A stretch of DNA of 64,000 bases, taken from positions 682,001 to 746,000 of the forward strand of contig NZ_JAPDUW010000001.1 in the NCBI RefSeq assembly GCF_026015295.1. Reading direction: 5' to 3'. This stretch comes from Segatella copri. GTDB lineage: Bacteria; Bacteroidota; Bacteroidia; Bacteroidales; Bacteroidaceae. Shown in pieces: positions 45,957 to 53,819 of this stretch (position 1 is the stretch's first letter; each line of letters opens with the position of its first letter). A model generated the notes under the pieces. The model was not told the DNA's origin. It ran no database searches and saw only the letters and a program-made list of their open reading frames with translations. Both the position numbers and the translations under genes were made by a program.

Positions 45957-45990
45957 CCTCGTAATCCACTGGCTTACGAAGTGAATAACA

Positions 45991-46048
45991 GCGATACCTG
46001 TAACCACGCTAACATGGTGGTATCATTTGAGTGCTCTAATCACTATAT
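45991..46048 (+). repeat. 58-bp direct repeat, copy 1 (upstream of the truncated AAA gene)
   Basis: This copy and the one at 52486-52543 match at about 52 of 58 positions. The first 24 bases (GCGATACCTGTAACCACGCT and the next AACA) are identical, and so is GTGGTATCATTTGAG. The unit contains GATACC...GTGGTATC, an interrupted inverted repeat. The two copies bracket a 6.4 kb block. Confidence 0.85.
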
Positions 46049-46078
46049 GGCTGCGGTAATTAAGAAAAGTTGAAAATG

Positions 46079-46110
46079 TTTGGCTGTTTCATATAAAAGG
46101 CGTATATTTG
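46079..46110 (+). promoter_or_regulatory. promoter of the truncated AAA gene
   Basis: TTTG (46079-46082) and TATATTTG (46103-46110) are separated by 20 bp; the ATG at 46128 follows 17 bp later. This fixes the start codon and argues against the upstream TTG reading. Confidence 0.78.
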
Positions 46111-46127
46111 CAGAAAAAAGAGACAAG

Positions 46128-47252
46128 ATGACGCAACAGAATATTAAATTGCCTTTAGGCATACAGGATTTTGAAGAGATGCGTAGAGATCATTATATCT
46201 ATGCTGATAAGACCGATATGGTTTGGAAACTGGCTAATGGTACTAAATACAATTACCTGAGCCGTCCACGCCGTTTCGGTAAGTCTCTTTTGTGTTCTAC
46301 ACTTAAGTGTTATTTTGAGGGTAGAAAGGAACTCTTTGAAGGTCTCAAAATGATGGAAATTGAATCGGAGTGGGTAAAACGTCCTGTAATCTATTTCAGT
46401 ATGAGTTTGGGTGGTTCTTCTGCTCAAACGCTTACAGAATATTTGAACAATGTATTGTCTTCATACGAGAAGATATATGGCAGGAATCCGGATGAGCAGT
46501 CTTTAGGTAATCGTTTAAATGGTATCATTCAGAGAGCATACGAACAGGCGGGAGTACAGATAGCCATTATAGTTGATGAGTATGATGCTCCTTTGCTGCA
46601 TACTTATGAGACCGGTCATCATGATGCGTGTCGTGAGATATATCGTAACTTCTTTACAGGTTTAAAGGATTATGGTTACTGCATCAAGTGTGTCTTTATT
46701 ACTGGCATTACCAAGTTTACCCAAATCAGTATGTTTGGTATGCTTAATACGTTAGTCAATATCAGTTTTCGTAATGAGTACGCTGCGATATGCGGTTTAA
46801 CCAAAGATGAAGTTATTTGTAATTTCTCAGAACCGCTGTTAAGAATGGCAGATTGTTTTGCTGTCATGCCGAATGAACTTATGGATACAATGAGCTCTAT
46901 CTATGGTGGCTATCATTTCTCACGTGGTCTTATTGGTGTTTGCAATCCTTTTAGTGTATGTAACGCATTGGCCAATCTGCGTCTAAATTCTTATTGGATA
47001 GCTTCAGGTTCCAACGAAATGTTGTTCAAGGTTTTGCGTAAATTCATCAACGAGATTCCTGAACTGGATAATTGTTTGATAGATTCTGACTATTTGGAAA
47101 TGAGTGATGTCAATATGAATGATCCTAAGCTCTTTCTTTATCAGTCCGGTTACCTTACCATCAAGAAGGTGGTTGGTAGCAGCTATATGTTAGGCTATCC
47201 TAACCGAGAAGTGCGGAATGCGATGTTTGGTATGAACCTTTCCAACAGTTAA
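46128..47252 (+). CDS. AAA-ATPase of the DUF1703/PD-(D/E)XK family, lacking its C-terminal nuclease domain
   Basis: The protein starts MTQQNIKLPLGIQDFEEMRRDHYIYADKT and has a P-loop-like RPRRFGKSLL, IIVDEYDAPLLHTYE (Walker B-like) and FITGITKFTQISMFG, all typical of the AAA-ATPase_like domain. Typical relatives have about 510-540 residues, with a C-terminal PD-(D/E)XK domain after the GYPNREVR motif. Here the protein ends 374 residues in, at LGYPNREVRNAMFGMNLSNS, and the nuclease domain is missing. A fossil of the same 3' end is at 45378. The function of the family is unknown (mobile-element or regulatory roles have been suggested). It is probably a decaying gene. Confidence 0.85.
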   Translation: MTQQNIKLPLGIQDFEEMRRDHYIYADKTDMVWKLANGTKYNYLSRPRRFGKSLLCSTLKCYFEGRKELFEGLKMMEIESEWVKRPVIYFSMSLGGSSAQTLTEYLNNVLSSYEKIYGRNPDEQSLGNRLNGIIQRAYEQAGVQIAIIVDEYDAPLLHTYETGHHDACREIYRNFFTGLKDYGYCIKCVFITGITKFTQISMFGMLNTLVNISFRNEYAAICGLTKDEVICNFSEPLLRMADCFAVMPNELMDTMSSIYGGYHFSRGLIGVCNPFSVCNALANLRLNSYWIASGSNEMLFKVLRKFINEIPELDNCLIDSDYLEMSDVNMNDPKLFLYQSGYLTIKKVVGSSYMLGYPNREVRNAMFGMNLSNS

Positions 47253-47280
47253 ATAAGGATTTGGTAAAGAAGTAGGTACA

Positions 47281-47324
47281 ATAAAGGGGTGAATACACTA
47301 TATAAAAAGTATTCACCCCTTTAT
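47281..47324. terminator. bidirectional terminator between the AAA gene and the sugar transferase gene
   Basis: A perfect 16-bp stem, ATAAAGGGGTGAATAC with GTATTCACCCCTTTAT, sits between convergent genes. Confidence 0.88.
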
Positions 47325-47342
47325 TGCATCAGCAGTTAATCA

Positions 47343-48029
47343 TTAGAATATTTTGCCAAACATAATGTTCACCATTGTTTTGAACAGAATCTTGGCATCA
47401 AACCACCAGGATCTGTGCTCCAGGTAGAAGAGGTCAAGACTCAGTCTTCTCAGCATCTTCGGCATCGTATCCGTATATCCATTATATAAGGTAGCGTAAG
47501 AAGTCACTCCTGGACGAATTTGGTAAAGAAAACGATACCGAGGATCATGTACCATAATCTGGTCGATATAAAATTTGCGTTCTGGACGTGGACCAATAAA
47601 CGCCATGTCGCCCTTGGCTACGTTCCACAATTGTGGCAGTTCATCTAGATGATGTCTTCTTAGAAAAGCTCCAATGCGGGTCATGCGAGTTTCTCGTTCA
47701 TGTTGGAAGAGTTGAGGACCATCTTTTTCTGCATCCACTTTCATACTTCTGAATTTATATATGTAGAAAGGTTTGCCGAATCGGCCGATTCTCTCTTGTT
47801 TAAAGATAGCAGGTCCATTATCTTCTCTTTTTACGAGAAAATAGCACACAACAAATAGAGGTGAGAAAACTATTAAGCCAAAGATAGCTAATAGAAAGTC
47901 TCCCGCCCGTTTTACATTTCTTTCAAATTCTGTTATGCCATCAGCAATGAAACGTTCGTCAGCTACGTTATCATTTAATTCTATTTCGAATGGAATGTTC
48001 GTAGACTTATTTAGTTGCGCTCTATTCAT
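47343..48029 (-). CDS. undecaprenyl-phosphate sugar-1-phosphate transferase (initiating glycosyltransferase, WcaJ/PglC type)
   Basis: This enzyme starts glycan assembly on undecaprenyl phosphate. The 228-residue protein is of the short, monotopic kind. It has one hydrophobic segment (FLLAIFGLIVFSPLFVVCYFLV, about 43-64) and then the PF02397 core KQERIGRFGKPFYIYKFRSM, HHLDELPQLWNV and GDMAFIGPRPE. An N-terminal stretch of about 35 residues precedes it. It follows the GT2 gene by 18 bp on the minus strand and ends before a strong terminator. Confidence 0.93.
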   Translation of the reverse strand: MNRAQLNKSTNIPFEIELNDNVADERFIADGITEFERNVKRAGDFLLAIFGLIVFSPLFVVCYFLVKREDNGPAIFKQERIGRFGKPFYIYKFRSMKVDAEKDGPQLFQHERETRMTRIGAFLRRHHLDELPQLWNVAKGDMAFIGPRPERKFYIDQIMVHDPRYRFLYQIRPGVTSYATLYNGYTDTMPKMLRRLSLDLFYLEHRSWWFDAKILFKTMVNIMFGKIF

Positions 48030-48047
48030 TTGTTCTATTATGTTTTA

Positions 48048-48881
48048 TTATAAAACGTTTAGAGTGCTCATATATTGTATAGAGTCTAGTTTTCTTTTTA
48101 GAATTTTGCAACTATAGCTTGGTAGGAACAGCAGAAAGAAGTATAGGTATGCTTTCAGTGTGCTGAATTTCAGTATGGTTTCGTATACAGCTACGTTGTA
48201 GTGAATGAGTTGTATTTTTTTCCTGGAAACTGAATTCTTTCTTACACAATAGTAGGCTAGAGGCTTTTTGGTATAAGCGTAGCATATTTTGCATTGTTGA
48301 AGAATCTGAATAAACATAGCCCAATCCTGTCTTTTGCGGATAGTAGGCATATAGTATTTCTTCCCCAAAGCTTTTGTATCATAGATAGCTGTGAGACATC
48401 CGATTTTATTGTCACGTTTTATCATTTTATACGTGATGCGGCGTGGCGGAATATTGATACCTATGGTCTCATAGTTAGAATTGCATATAAGATAAGTTGC
48501 ACAGCAGAGAGCGCACTTCTTTTCTGACATGTAATTGATTTGGATTTCCAGTTTCTCAGGAATCCATCTGTCGTCGCAATCACAGAATGCGATGTATCTT
48601 CCTTTAGCTCTTTTGATACATGCGTTTCGGGCATATCCCGGTCCATGGTTTTCTGAGAGTAGTTCTATTTTTACTCTCTTGTCTGCTTGGGCAAATTCCT
48701 TCAGAATCTTAATGGTATCTTCATCAGTAGATGCATCGTCAGTTATAATAAGCTCCAAATTATCGTATGTTTGTCTCAGTATACATTGAATGCTGTCAGC
48801 AAGAAATTTGCCGGCATTATAAGTAGGCATGATGACTGATACTAAGTCTTCTTTCATTTTATATTTACCTATTATGTTCAT
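48048..48881 (-). CDS. GT2-family glycosyltransferase
   Basis: The 277-residue protein has the GT-A fold of family 2: LVSVIMPTYNAGKFLADSI near the N-terminus, ITDDASTDED, and CDCDDRW as the DxD-type metal site. The start could be ATG 48881 or the ATG 24 bp downstream (MKEDLVSV), which fits the family better. There is no transmembrane segment apart from a hydrophobic C-terminal stretch (LKAYLYFFLLFLPSYSC). It transfers an unknown sugar in polysaccharide assembly. Confidence 0.9.
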   Translation of the reverse strand: MNIIGKYKMKEDLVSVIMPTYNAGKFLADSIQCILRQTYDNLELIITDDASTDEDTIKILKEFAQADKRVKIELLSENHGPGYARNACIKRAKGRYIAFCDCDDRWIPEKLEIQINYMSEKKCALCCATYLICNSNYETIGINIPPRRITYKMIKRDNKIGCLTAIYDTKALGKKYYMPTIRKRQDWAMFIQILQQCKICYAYTKKPLAYYCVRKNSVSRKKIQLIHYNVAVYETILKFSTLKAYLYFFLLFLPSYSCKILKRKLDSIQYMSTLNVL

Positions 48882-49069
48882 ATTCTAACTTTCTTAGATA
48901 ACGTTCTTCTTTGCTTTTTATTGTGTTTTGCATGCCCGATATCTGTTCTGAATTTAAATGGTATAGAAATAAGTGCTTAATAGGAACGTATATAATAGTT
49001 GCTTTTCAATTTTATAGGATTTAAAACAATATCAAAAAATACTAATTTTTATTGAATAGACCAACTATA

Positions 49070-49101
49070 TTTGTATGTTTCAAATAAAAATCGTATATTT
49101 G
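49070..49101 (+). promoter_or_regulatory. promoter of darTG
   Basis: TTTG (49070-49073) and TATATTTG (49094-49101) are separated by 20 bp, 19 bp before the TTG start of darT. The surrounding 240 bp (48882-49120) hold no other feature that I can see. Confidence 0.75.
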
Positions 49102-49120
49102 CATTAATTTAGAATCAAAT

Positions 49121-49768
49121 TTGATCTTGGAAGATAAAGTAAGTTTTAAAAAGCATATTAGGTTTGCTTTTAGAATTGTCCATATAGACAACATACCTCA
49201 TGTTGTGAAATATGGTTTGGTACATAATGATTCACCTTTTGCAAGTGATAGTTTTGTGCCAATAGGGGATATGTCTGTTATGGATGCCCGTTCAACGAAG
49301 CAACTGCCAGATGGTTCTTTTCTTTCAGAATATATTCCTTTTTATTTTGGTCCTAGATCCCCCATGTTGTATAATATTCAGAATGGTAATGGAATATTGA
49401 CAAAGAAAGAACCAGATGAGATTGTCTATTGCGTAATACGGATAGAGGATGTAATTAATAGTGATTTGCATTGCGTTTTTACAGATGGACATGCATTGAA
49501 TAATATGAGTAAATTCTATTCCAAGTCTGATTTGCAACGATTGGATAGTTTGGTCAAGATGGAAGATGTTTATGCAACCTATTGGTTCAATCAATCTCCA
49601 TGGGACGATAGAAAACGAAAAAAAGAGGCAGAATTATTGTTTAAGGATGAAATTCCACCTCAATTTATTGTAGGATTCCTTGTCTATAACAAGAAAGCAT
49701 TAGAAAAAATGATTTCTTTTGGGATTCCTAAAGAAAAGATTATTGTAAAACCGGAATATTATTATTAG
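49121..49768 (+). CDS. darT: DarT-like DNA ADP-ribosyltransferase toxin
   Basis: DarT modifies thymidine bases of single-stranded DNA with ADP-ribose and blocks replication; DarG reverses this. The 215-residue protein matches the DUF4433/DarT family. It has FRIVHIDNIPHVVKYGLVH at the N-terminus, YIPFYFGPRSPML near 71-83, and the likely catalytic Glu (E171) in RKKEAELLF. No in-frame ATG occurs before residue 51, so the start is TTG at 49121 (or 49127), close to the promoter. darG follows 4 bp later. Function is inferred from family; DarTG also acts in phage defence. Confidence 0.9.
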   Translation: MILEDKVSFKKHIRFAFRIVHIDNIPHVVKYGLVHNDSPFASDSFVPIGDMSVMDARSTKQLPDGSFLSEYIPFYFGPRSPMLYNIQNGNGILTKKEPDEIVYCVIRIEDVINSDLHCVFTDGHALNNMSKFYSKSDLQRLDSLVKMEDVYATYWFNQSPWDDRKRKKEAELLFKDEIPPQFIVGFLVYNKKALEKMISFGIPKEKIIVKPEYYY

Positions 49769-49772
49769 AGAT

Positions 49773-50852
49773 ATGATTAGATTTGTAAAAGGCAATTTAT
49801 TGGAAAGTACAGCTCAGGCACTTGTCAATACCGTAAATACGGTGGGAGTGATGGGTAAAGGTATAGCCTTGCAATTTAAAGAGGCTTACCCTAATAATTA
49901 TATTCTCTACAGAAAGGCATGTAAAGATAAACTTGTTCGCGTTGGTTCAATGTTCATAACCCAAGAACAGAATGTATATGGAATTAATAAAATCATAGTA
50001 AACTTTCCAACAAAAACGACCTGGAGAAAGCCCTCTGAATATTCTTATATAGAGATGGGGCTCAAAGATTTGAAAGATAAGATTCTTGAATATCATATTG
50101 AGTCTATAGCTATTCCACCATTGGGTAGTCATAATGGTGGCTTGGATTGGAATATCGTAAAACAGATGATTATCAGTCAATTGTCTGATTTGGATTGTGA
50201 GATTATTCTTTATGAACCAAACGAAGCAATTATAGAGTTGATGAAATCTGAACGAGTAAAATTGACTCCGGCAAGAGCCATGTTGTTATATATGCTCTGT
50301 TCTTTGGTTTCTGAAGGTGAGTTTGCATCGGAATTTGCTGCAGAAAAGTTGGCATATTTCCTGCAAAAATTTGGAGCTGCGGATAGCTTGAAGTTACAAT
50401 TTAGACAATATTATTATGGTCCTTATTCTGGCAAGGTAAGATTTGTTCTTCATTACCTGAACGGAAGTTATCTAAAAGGTGTAGGACAGATGGAACAAAA
50501 GCCATTTGATCCTATCTGGTTGTCACCTGATACATTCAGAGATGTTCAGAAATTCTTGGCAAACGAAGAGAATAAACCTTATGAGGATATTTGTAAGAAG
50601 ACGACAAATTTCCTCTCTGGTTATTATTCCAACTACCTTCTGGAGTTATTGTCAACTGTTGATTATATCTTGCATAACAATGAAGATCTTAAGGAGTGGC
50701 TGATAATGAAACCTCAAGAAGTATATGAACTGGTGGTTCTGCATATTAATCAATGGAGTGAACGCAAAAAATATTTGTTCAATAATGAAGAGTATGTCCG
50801 TCTTGTGTTAAATCATCTGTATAAGACTGAAAAACAATATTTGATTGGATAA
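49773..50852 (+). CDS. darG: DarG-like macrodomain antitoxin
   Basis: DarG removes ADP-ribose from DNA and sequesters DarT. Residues 1-150 are a macrodomain: MIRFVKGNLLESTAQALVNTVNTVGVMGKGIALQFK, and IPPLGSHNGGLDW, bind ADP-ribose. Residues 160-359 form a helical C-terminal domain typical of DarG (LTPARAMLLYMLCSLVSEGEFASEFAAEKLAYFLQKFG). It starts 4 bp after darT. Both genes are AT-rich relative to neighbouring core genes. Confidence 0.93.
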   Translation: MIRFVKGNLLESTAQALVNTVNTVGVMGKGIALQFKEAYPNNYILYRKACKDKLVRVGSMFITQEQNVYGINKIIVNFPTKTTWRKPSEYSYIEMGLKDLKDKILEYHIESIAIPPLGSHNGGLDWNIVKQMIISQLSDLDCEIILYEPNEAIIELMKSERVKLTPARAMLLYMLCSLVSEGEFASEFAAEKLAYFLQKFGAADSLKLQFRQYYYGPYSGKVRFVLHYLNGSYLKGVGQMEQKPFDPIWLSPDTFRDVQKFLANEENKPYEDICKKTTNFLSGYYSNYLLELLSTVDYILHNNEDLKEWLIMKPQEVYELVVLHINQWSERKKYLFNNEEYVRLVLNHLYKTEKQYLIG

Positions 50853-50951
50853 GAGTTTATCAAAAAGATAGATCTTTCCTATTCGAAGCTTTAATTACGT
50901 ATTCATGTATAACAGTGTGATTTTATATAACTGTATAATGTTAAAATAATT

Positions 50952-52352
50952 ATGGAAAAGAATATTAAGTTTATTTTTTTGCTGGGTTTCATTCTGGCAT
51001 TAGGCGCATTCTTTATTTTGCCTAATAATGATGATTTCTATTGCTTACTTGCTCCTCACAAGTTTGAAGGCATTGATGTCTTTTTGCCAAATGGAGCATT
51101 TTGGCGACCATTTGATGCTGCATGGGGACTATTAATGGGAAAGTGTGTATCAGCATTTCCTTTTTTAAATCACTTATTTGTACTTTTGCTGTTTGCTTTC
51201 TGCGCATATGGATTAAATAAAATTCTAGATGATTGTCATGTAATTGGTTTTACTAAACATTTATCTATTGGTCTTTTCATGTTGTCGCCTGCATTAGTTG
51301 CTACAGTGTATTCTATAGATTCTATTAATCAGGTTTTATGCATGTCTTTTGGAATTGCTTCTGTATTGCTATATCCTAAATTTAAGTACTTTGCTTTTAT
51401 AATGATGTTGTTGGCTCTTTTTAGTAAGGAGAGCGGCATTGCCTGGTTTGTAGTTACTCCATTCTTGTGCTTGATAATTGATAATATACGTAAGGGAGTA
51501 AAAAGTGAAAATTTAAGAAGTTACAAACAGCTAATCAAGCCTTATGTGATTTCTCTAATCATTATAGGTGTATATTTTATCCTTCGTATTGTGTTGCGTG
51601 TTCCTGGTACTGAGGTTTCTGGTAATTATGCTGCAGGATTAGGACTTAATTCTTTAGCAGGATTAGGATTATTGCTTGGTATATCTTTAACAACTATTGA
51701 TAGCGTAGCTTTGTTTTTGGAGTACAACTGGGTAGTGGTAATAACAACAATTGTAATAAGTATTGTATTCCTTTGGGTTCTGGTAAAGAAAACTCAGAAA
51801 TATAATTTAGTTAGATTGTTGCAATGTTTTTTGGTAACGTTAGCACTGACAGCTCCTCATTTGGTGATGGGACATCCTGGAGAGATGCATGCTTTTCCAA
51901 CTCTATGGGGAATAGCGTTGTCTGTGGGTCTAGCTTTTAGAACTGCCGAATGGAATAAATGGGAAAAGAAGATAGTTCTCGTATTTTTTATATGCTGTAT
52001 TTCTGTGTTTATACATAAAGGCTATTACATGTATAAAGCAGGACTTTTTGCAAAGCAGAGGGTAGAGTCTGTAGTAAAAAATACTAATGTAATACCTCAT
52101 GTAGTATGTATTTTAGATTGTGATCTTCCTATTCCTGAGTACTCTGTTTTTCAGGCCTCAGGTGAGTTTTGTTGGTACAAGGGTTGGGCTTCACGAGTTT
52201 ATTTTGATTTGGTAAATCCTGAAAAAACAGATTATTTTGTAATCCAGCCAAATGAATTGGAAAAATATTTATTGAGAGCTAAAACTGCTCAAAAATATGA
52301 TGCGATATGGGTCGTAAAGGATAATAATGTTAGTGTCTATCCTTTGAAATGA
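50952..52352 (+). CDS. polytopic membrane protein, possibly GT-C-type glycosyltransferase
   Basis: The 466-residue protein has about ten membrane helices, beginning with MEKNIKFIFLLGFILALGAF. After helix 1 it reads PNNDDFYCLLAPHKF and FWRPFDAAWGLLMGK, a pattern often seen in Dol-P-mannose-type (GT-C) enzymes, but no firm family match is possible by eye. A periplasmic C-terminal domain follows the last helix (about 370-466). It is on the same strand as darTG, 100 bp later, but belongs more naturally to the surface polysaccharide genes. AT-rich. Confidence 0.72.
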   Translation: MEKNIKFIFLLGFILALGAFFILPNNDDFYCLLAPHKFEGIDVFLPNGAFWRPFDAAWGLLMGKCVSAFPFLNHLFVLLLFAFCAYGLNKILDDCHVIGFTKHLSIGLFMLSPALVATVYSIDSINQVLCMSFGIASVLLYPKFKYFAFIMMLLALFSKESGIAWFVVTPFLCLIIDNIRKGVKSENLRSYKQLIKPYVISLIIIGVYFILRIVLRVPGTEVSGNYAAGLGLNSLAGLGLLLGISLTTIDSVALFLEYNWVVVITTIVISIVFLWVLVKKTQKYNLVRLLQCFLVTLALTAPHLVMGHPGEMHAFPTLWGIALSVGLAFRTAEWNKWEKKIVLVFFICCISVFIHKGYYMYKAGLFAKQRVESVVKNTNVIPHVVCILDCDLPIPEYSVFQASGEFCWYKGWASRVYFDLVNPEKTDYFVIQPNELEKYLLRAKTAQKYDAIWVVKDNNVSVYPLK

Positions 52353-52485
52353 AAAACGATGGTGAATTTACTTTGGTGACACGATAGTCCTGTCAAGAAG
52401 GATGTCGTCTTCTAGAAGTTGTGTTGTGTCATTTTATGCCACGTAACGTTTACCCTTTTAACAGGTAGCGCCAACCACGTGAAAA

Positions 52486-52543
52486 GCGATACCTGTAACC
52501 ACGCTAACAAAGTGGTATCATTTGAGCGCTATGATCAATATAT
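52486..52543 (+). repeat. 58-bp direct repeat, copy 2
   Basis: This copy shares about 52 of 58 positions with 45991-46048 in the same orientation. Immediately downstream lies a transposase remnant. The preceding 130 bp (52353-52485) hold no recognisable gene; a TTTGGTGACACGA word there (from about 52373) recalls the GGTGACACGA word at 45744. Confidence 0.85.
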
Positions 52544-52573
52544 AAAAGAAACGATTCTTTATATCTTTTCACT

Positions 52574-52594
52574 AGTGTCCCGTTTAGTCTGGAC
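52574..52594 (+). other. candidate left end of an IS4-type element
   Basis: GTGTCCCGTTTAGTCTGGAC lies 100 bp before the start of a transposase N-terminus, where an insertion-sequence terminal repeat would be expected. The GTCC...GGAC words are inverted. No matching right end was found because the element is truncated. Confidence 0.4.
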
Positions 52595-52686
52595 GATTAT
52601 TATATAAGTTATTAATATCCAATATTTTATGTTCTAGAAATTGTTTATTCGATTTGATTTTATACCTTTGCACTCATAATTAATTT

Positions 52687-52980
52687 ATGCGTGTAATGAA
52701 CAAAGGCAAGACTATATTTTCTCAGATTATGTCACTTATACCAAAACGAGATTTCAAAGCTTGTGTTGACCGTTATAAGGGTAACATTGATGGAGTTCAG
52801 ACAGGATGTTATCCCAAAAGTTCTGATAAAGTAAAACTTGCAGAAGGACAATGGTCGTTTGACAGACCTTTCTATCTTATCCTTAACCAAAGTCTGGGTT
52901 ACGGGAATTGGCATGCCCCTAATACAGATGATACTTATGAAACGTATTTTGATTGGGTTAGAGTATATCAGAAAGAGTAA
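52687..52980 (+). pseudogene. chimeric relic: IS4-family transposase N-terminus fused to a GH16 C-terminus
   Basis: Residues 4-33 (MNKGKTIFSQIMSLIPKRDF and following ACVDRYKGN) match the DUF4372-type start of Bacteroidota IS4-family transposases. From about residue 45 the frame continues as the C-terminal strand pair of a glycoside hydrolase family 16 protein (WSFDRPFYLILNQSLGYGNW, then FDWVRVYQKE). No family has that combination; it arose by deletion between an IS copy and a GH16 gene. A promoter element TACCTTTG (52663-52670) lies just before it. Not expected to be functional. Confidence 0.8.
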
Positions 52981-53003
52981 GGGAACGCTTCATAGGCGTT
53001 CCC
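52981..53003. terminator. bidirectional terminator at the end of the exopolysaccharide operon
   Basis: GGGAACGC and GCGTTCCC pair around a 7-nt loop directly after the chimeric ORF and before the convergent GT2 gene. Confidence 0.75.
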
Positions 53004-53009
53004 TTATAT

Positions 53010-53813
53010 CTATTCAGTAAGTAGTTTCTTGAGTGTAGCTGCAATTCTTGTCAGATATAAAATACCATTATATGCCAACGGATGCGAGATGTATGTTTTT
53101 GTGTATAAGACGAGAAGACGCAGTTCCATTTTCTTTTTCTTTCTTCTCATTTTCGCATTTCTTGATGCCGAGGTATTTCTAACTCTTACATAATATATCG
53201 CATCTGATGCTGCTATGTTTACTGTTTTAATCTTGCAGGAGAGTTGAAACATGAAAAAAGAATCTTCTCCATGGGTGATGTTCTCCTTGAAGCGATGAGA
53301 CCCAATGATGCTACGTGGAATCAACTTGCAGCATGAACTTGAAAGAAAGCTTCGATTCTTTACAATATGATGTCTTTCCTCAGGTTTGTATGACTTGTAA
53401 GCTGTAGACAGATAATGATATGTTTCAGCCTTGGAGGAATCATTAAATGCGATAACATTTGCTTCCGTTATCCCTTCTGGAGTGACATCCTTTAATAAGG
53501 CTTGCAGATAGCATGGGCTTATGAAGTCATCATCGTCAATGAAACTGACATATTTTCCTTGGGCCTTTTCTATTCCGATGTTTCTTGCCCGTGACACCCC
53601 ATTAACGTTAGAGTATAATAATTCTATAGAGTATGAATAATCCTTTATTCTTTCTTTTATTAGAGAAAAATAAGGCTCTTTTGTGCCATTGAGAACTATC
53701 AGCACTTCATAACTGTCTTTATTTAGTGTCTGTTGTTCCAAACAATCAAGACACTCCCAAAGGTATTCTTTGGGAGTGTATGTTGGGATGATAACGCTGA
53801 TATCTGGATTCAT
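53010..53813 (-). CDS. GT2-family glycosyltransferase
   Basis: The 267-residue protein has the GT-A signatures ISVIIPTYTPKEYLWECLDC at the start, VSRARNIGIEKAQGKYVSFID and DDDF (DxD metal site near 91-94). It is the last gene of the minus-strand polysaccharide operon, 6 bp after its neighbour. The acceptor is unknown. Confidence 0.92.
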   Translation of the reverse strand: MNPDISVIIPTYTPKEYLWECLDCLEQQTLNKDSYEVLIVLNGTKEPYFSLIKERIKDYSYSIELLYSNVNGVSRARNIGIEKAQGKYVSFIDDDDFISPCYLQALLKDVTPEGITEANVIAFNDSSKAETYHYLSTAYKSYKPEERHHIVKNRSFLSSSCCKLIPRSIIGSHRFKENITHGEDSFFMFQLSCKIKTVNIAASDAIYYVRVRNTSASRNAKMRRKKKKMELRLLVLYTKTYISHPLAYNGILYLTRIAATLKKLLTE

Positions 53814-53819
53814 TGTATT

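Noticed and set aside
45677-45984. Short overlapping reading frames on both strands around the nested palindrome
   Set aside because: They are created by the palindromic GGTGACAGGG and GGGCAGGC repeats and have no protein character.
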